A stretch of DNA of 64,000 bases from contig QVRM01006816.1 of NCBI GenBank assembly GCA_003439945.1, positions 1,154,501 through 1,218,500 on the forward strand, written 5' to 3'. Every line of letters starts with the position of its first letter. Within the stretch, counting starts at the first letter, position 1. Below, in pieces: positions 60,641 through 64,000 of this stretch. The stretch is from Dermanyssus gallinae. Lineage: Eukaryota; Arthropoda; Arachnida; Mesostigmata; Dermanyssidae. The notes below the pieces were generated by a model. It worked only from the letters and a program-made list of their open reading frames with translations. It was not told the origin of the DNA and made no database searches. The translations under genes and the position numbers were made by a program.

Positions 60641-60960
60641 TGGTGGCCACAATTTATGGAGACGCAATCATGACAGTATTGAATCCCGTTTGTTCGGTGC
60701 ATTATGGAGGAGGATGAAGGAGACCATATTCATTCGCTAATGGTCTTTATTTATTTTTATTTATATCTGAAGGAGCAAATACAGCGAACGATGTAAGTTA
60801 CCAGCTTACAAGCCAATAAACAACCCCAAGAAAGGAATCAAAGCTCCGTAATGCAAGTACCAGACTACGAATTCTATAAGAACTGGACTCAAGGTCGTCT
60901 TTAGATAATAAACTAGGTGACTTAATTTATAACAAAGTTCAGAGGTAATTCAACATATGA

Positions 60961-61443
60961 TCAAACAATCTTGTATGTGGTTTGTCAAAATCAACAGTTG
61001 CGATTGCCGGAACGACAGAGTTAACAGCATATTCTCTTATAGAGTGGCCAGAACTTACAATAAAAAAGTGTTTTTTAGTGCACTGGAACGATCATATCGT
61101 TTACGTTATCCGTCAGAGATGTTTGCAATTGTGTTACATTGTGCCACACCCATTGTATGGCTTGTGTCCCCCATTTGATCCAATAAGGTGTTTTTTAATT
61201 GTAGTGAGTATAAAGCGAATAAACGTCCTAACAATGTGTATACATAGCCTTATAAGAAACTCAAATGTCCGCAAATTATTTAGGTTTGCACCATACAAGT
61301 ACATTGTATTGATTGTGACAGTAGCTCGTCTATACAGACCAGATAGTGATATAAATCACGAATCAAACTTGTTCAGGGGTTCAGCAGATGATGGTGATAT
61401 CTGCGCATATCTTCTGCGGTTCGTTTTTCTACCTTTTGGCTGA
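60961..61443 (+). CDS. unidentified AT-rich open frame, about 160 codons
   Basis: The frame opens after TGA 60958-60960, has no early ATG, and ends in TGA 61441-61443. The product is hydrophobic in places with Cys and His ('LVHWNDHIVYVIRQRCLQLC', then 'IVPHPLYGLCPPFDPIRC'). A frame of this length is unusual in AT-rich DNA. I do not recognise it; a transposon, viral relic or exon are all possible, as is chance. Confidence 0.3.
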   Translation, partial: SNNLVCGLSKSTVAIAGTTELTAYSLIEWPELTIKKCFLVHWNDHIVYVIRQRCLQLCYIVPHPLYGLCPPFDPIRCFLIVVSIKRINVLTMCIHSLIRNSNVRKLFRFAPYKYIVLIVTVARLYRPDSDINHESNLFRGSADDGDICAYLLRFVFLPFG

Positions 61444-61458
61444 CTAGAATTAAAAACA

Positions 61459-61479
61459 TTTTTTAAGGAGGTTGTTTTT
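61459..61479 (-). repeat. isolated copy of the SINE-A 3' tail
   Basis: 21 bases are identical to 42086-42106, the 3' tail of SINE-A copy 4. It is flanked on both sides by 'ttggctgactagaat' (15 bp, direct repeat), which looks like a target duplication around a tiny insertion. Confidence 0.6.
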
Positions 61480-61627
61480 GGCTGACTAGAATCGTTTTTG
61501 TACAATAAGCTCAGCCACATTTTGCACAATAAAGTGTTTACAATAACATCGATGAACTATTGCGGTTTGCCGTTGTTGTTGTTGTTGTTGCCGCCGTTAT
61601 TGTTGTCATGGCGGCCGGCCGTTTCAG

Positions 61628-61955
61628 GACCAAACCCGGCGACACGCTCTGCGGGAGGCCAACCTTGCGGTGAGCCGCGCGAACGCGCGGCGTCTGCGCA
61701 CTCGACACCTCGTTTCTCGGCGCTGCTTCAACGACGCCTCGAAGACTCTGGCGCGTCAGAGGGACAAGGGCCCCAGGGTATGTACCGCATCGAAAGGTGC
61801 TCCCCCGCTAACCGCGCTCAAAACCCGAGCGGCAGTTGGCCGCGCGAAGGAAGCGTTCGCGCGAGCCGTCTTCCACGCCATGGAGCTGCGCCGACTGGGC
61901 CAGACGACAGATTCGGTCGAGGTTGTGGTCGAGCAGCTAATTAAGAACACCAAGA
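61628..61955 (+). CDS. exon of an unidentified basic protein
   Basis: Acceptor GGCCGTTTCAG before 61628 and possible donor AAGA|GTAAGC at 61956; an earlier donor AGG|GTATGT at 61778 is also possible. The frame encodes 109 residues, arginine/alanine-rich and helical ('QTRRHALREANLAVSRANAR', 'GRAKEAFARAVFHAMELRRL', 'SVEVVVEQLIKNTK'). It is GC-rich, unlike its surroundings, which supports coding. I do not recognise the family; a nuclear or nucleic-acid-binding protein would fit the composition. Confidence 0.5.
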
Positions 61956-61975
61956 GTAAGCAGCCACAACACCAG

Positions 61976-62275
61976 CAGCAACAGCAACAGCAACTACAGC
62001 AGCAGCCACAAACGCGACCGCTAAGTCTAGAAAAAAGGTGGCCGGTGGCCGGAGTGGTCGTCCCACTCATAAGCGTGGCCATCATACCGCCGCTAGGAAA
62101 AAAGCCAAACCGCTAACACTACATTCAGCAGCCGCAAGAATGGTGGCGGCGGGAAGGCGGACAACGAAGACGACGCCGAAAACAGCTGACAGCACAACGA
62201 CACCAACACGAACAAAACCAACGGTGGCGAAACGACACAGCAATGCTTCACTGTCCAACCAAAGACGACGATAGC
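61976..62275 (+). CDS. Lys/Ala-rich tail, +1 frame, possibly continuing the basic protein
   Basis: After a CAG/CAA repeat (61968-62004) another frame stays open to TAG 62273-62275 and encodes 'ATAKSRKKVAGGRSGRPTHK' and 'HTAARKKAKPL', like linker-histone or protamine tails. It is shifted relative to the upstream exon. The shift falls in the CAG/CAA repeat, so a repeat-length change, a misplaced junction or an assembly error could join the two frames. An intron there would be only about 20 bp. Confidence 0.35.
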
Positions 62276-62449
62276 TTGGAGTAGCTATGCCACAATATCT
62301 GAAAGCTTACAGCATAACAACAAACAAAGACAATAGAGCAATACGAACAACAGTAGAAACAACAAGAACAATAATACCTCACAACAAGGTGCAACAGAGT
62401 GCCTTACAGTCCAACCAACGATAGCTAACTGTACCTATGATGTCGAGCC

Positions 62450-62650
62450 CGGTGGCGTGGTGGGTCAGGCATTCCGCCTGCGCCTCGCAACCGGAGGAGG
62501 AGACACATAGGTGCAGCGTGGGTTCGAGCCCCACCGTTGCACCGATTTGTATTTAAGGGGGTCGTCCGTCAATGAAGCAATCCCGCGAAAAGCAGTCCCG
62601 TGGACGTTAAATCTTGGCTGAGGGTCAGCCTTAAAGTTTTATTTAATAAC
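62450..62650 (+). repeat. SINE-B copy 2, tRNA-derived SINE
   Basis: Head 'ggtggcgtggtgggtcaggc' (A-box region) and 'agcgtgggttcgagccccac' (perfect B box), then a body shared with 39565-39760: 'gtcgtccgtcaatgaagcaa', 'gtcccgtggacgttaaatct' and 'ggctgagggtcagcc'. This copy is closer to a tRNA than the 39 kb copy. Confidence 0.8.
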
Positions 62651-62717
62651 TGTAATTATGCTACAAAGTATGATCGCTTAAAATGTAACAAGAAACTACC
62701 ACAATTACAATTATAAC

Positions 62718-62725
62718 AACAGCAG

Positions 62726-62756
<31 letters not shown>
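62718..62756. repeat. (AAC)n array
   Basis: About 12 AAC units. Confidence 0.9.
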
Positions 62757-62825
62757 GCTCTACTTAATACAGATGCATACCTTGTTGGTTCCTACAGAGT
62801 GGGTTAAACATCTAGTACTAGAACA

Positions 62826-62840
62826 TATATATATATATAT
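62826..62840. repeat. short (AT)n array
   Basis: Seven AT units, about 85 bp left of the mariner. Confidence 0.85.
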
Positions 62841-62924
62841 TTGCAACCTGTCTTCAGTGTTTGATATAGCATTGGAAATTAATAGAAACACTGCTGCAAT
62901 ATTAGTCGTACTTATATATATATA

Positions 62925-64000
62925 TTAGGTAAGTCAAAAGGTTCGTCGGCTTTCTGGGACCACATTTTTGAAATTCCCGCGCTCTGCAGCAGGGCCGCCT
63001 GAGAGTGCGGCTGGGTGTTTACATTCAGGAGCAGACCCGTGGCGGCGCGACGGTATACCGGTTCCAACTTTACCGTTTCGTTTGCGGAATTGGCAGCTGT
63101 TTGCAATGGAGGACAAAAATACGCATTTTCGACACATTATGTTGTTCTCCTACCGTGAAGCATAAGTGCAGCGCAAACAACCCGGAGGATATGTGCAGTC
63201 TACGGCGAAAACGCAGTACACAAATCCACAGTCGAAAAGCGATTCGCCCGTTTCAAAGCTGGAAACTTCAATCTCGAAGATAAACCGAGGTCAGGACGAC
63301 CCAATGTTGTGGAGACCGACGAAGTCATAAGCCTGGTTACTTCGAACCCAGGTTTGACCATAAAAGAAATTGAAGATGTAACGGGAGTCTCCCACGGAAC
63401 CGTTTAGAATCGCCTCCATGATGCAGGTTTCTCGTGCAAATATCTGGCTACCACACGACCTCAATGATAGGCAGCTTGAAGGGCGAGTCGATACCTGTCA
63501 CGCACTCCTCCGGAAGAACGCGAATGAGCCATTTCTGAGGAGATTGATAACCGGCGATGAAAACTGGATACTCTACAGAAACGAAACACAGAAAAGAAGT
63601 TGGGTCCCCAGAGGTTCTCAGGCCGCAGCTATCCCTAAACCCGAAATTCATCAGAAGAAGGTTATGCTGTGCTGCTGGTGGGACTGTAAGGGCGTCGTGT
63701 ATTTTGAGCTGCTTCCAATGGGTCAGACGATCAACTCCGTCGTCTACTGCAGACAACTCGAAGATTTGAAGGCTGCAATAGCAACGAAGCGCCCGAAATT
63801 GTCAAACAGGTGGGGCGTCACTTTTCAACATGATAAGGCGACACCACACAAAAGTTTGGCCACCCGGCAAAAATTGGCGGAGTTTGACTGGGATGTGCTG
63901 CCGCACCCAGCTTATAGTCCCGACCTCGCACCATCTGATTATCATTTGTTCAGGTCTCTCCAGAACTCCCTTGATGGGACAACATTTGAATCTTTGGAGG
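62925..64000 (+). mobile_element. mariner element, near-complete, cut by the window end
   Basis: The left terminal repeat starts 'ttaggtaagtcaaaaggttc' next to a TA-rich target, as in mauritiana-type mariners. The transposase starts with ATG at 63106 ('MEDKNTHFRHIMLFSYREA') and follows the family order to the end of the window. The right end lies outside. Confidence 0.88.
63106..64000 (+). pseudogene. mariner DD34D transposase, frameshifted
   Basis: The DNA-binding region is present in a shifted frame ('RSGRPNVVETDEVISLVT', 'EDVTGVSHGTV'), then a TAG at about 63405. The catalytic domain shows 'LITGDENWILYRNET' (first Asp, near 63550), 'WVPRGSQAAAIPKPEIHQKK', 'VTFQHDKATPHKS' (second Asp, near 63830) and 'YSPDLAPSDYHLF' (third Asp, near 63915-63950). 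All three catalytic Asp are kept. At least two frameshifts (near 63160 and 63470) and one stop make it non-functional, although decay is modest. Confidence 0.88.

Overview
The window is nuclear DNA of an animal, most likely an arthropod. A mite or other chelicerate would fit, but the species cannot be fixed from this sequence. The reasons are small protein-coding exons with GT/AG splice sites and matching phases, many mariner/Tc1-type DNA transposons, decayed LINEs (non-LTR retrotransposons), tRNA-derived SINEs, about 25 long (AT)n arrays, and many CAA/CAG/GTT trinucleotide runs. No bacterial-style operons, CRISPR arrays or intact tRNA/rRNA genes were seen.

Host genes. (1) A four-exon 3' end of an unidentified gene lies at 1908-3960 (+). 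(2) The main gene is a nine-exon gene at 41915-57243 (+). I read it as the CCDC148 (coiled-coil domain-containing protein 148) orthologue, about 485 aa. Its exon phases match at every junction, and an 8.6 kb intron between exons 3 and 4 is filled with LINE relics and (AT)n arrays. (3) A minus-strand exon encoding a good signal peptide and ending in a strong splice donor lies at 57886-57985. (4) A GC-rich exon of a basic, unrecognised protein lies at 61628-61955, followed by a lysine/alanine-rich open frame.

Mobile DNA. A 1.59 kb Tc1/Tc3-like element (10118-11708) has 265-bp terminal inverted repeats and an uninterrupted transposase whose first catalytic Asp is Asn. A 3.1 kb LTR retrotransposon (14917-18043) has two LTRs of 319 bp that look identical. 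It keeps gag and two zinc knuckles but has no protease, RT or integrase core; a long coiled-coil segment, an A-tract and an integrase-tail-like fragment stand in their place. Mariner relics lie at 28500-29126, 29661-30460 and 31833-32640 (the last two in a diverged segmental duplication), and a more complete copy at 62925-64000 runs off the window. At least nine LINE fragments are present, including a 5' fragment with a 2A-like motif (9846-10031) and an endonuclease fragment just downstream of a 5' piece of U2 snRNA (59885-59928). Two SINE families occur in several copies, one with a conserved 3' tail. Foldback structures lie at 26568-27250 and 37446-37890, and a compact 73-nt hairpin at 26348-26420.

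Layout. 1-4 kb: SINE and unknown gene. 5-14 kb: LINE relics and the Tc3-like element. 15-18 kb: LTR element. 18-24 kb: microsatellite-rich, partly GC-rich DNA without a supported gene. 24-37 kb: LINE, mariner and foldback relics. 37-41 kb: inverted repeat, G-tracts and GC-rich trinucleotide DNA. 42-57 kb: CCDC148-like gene. 58-64 kb: start of a minus-strand secreted-protein gene, LINE fragment, basic-protein exon, SINE and mariner.
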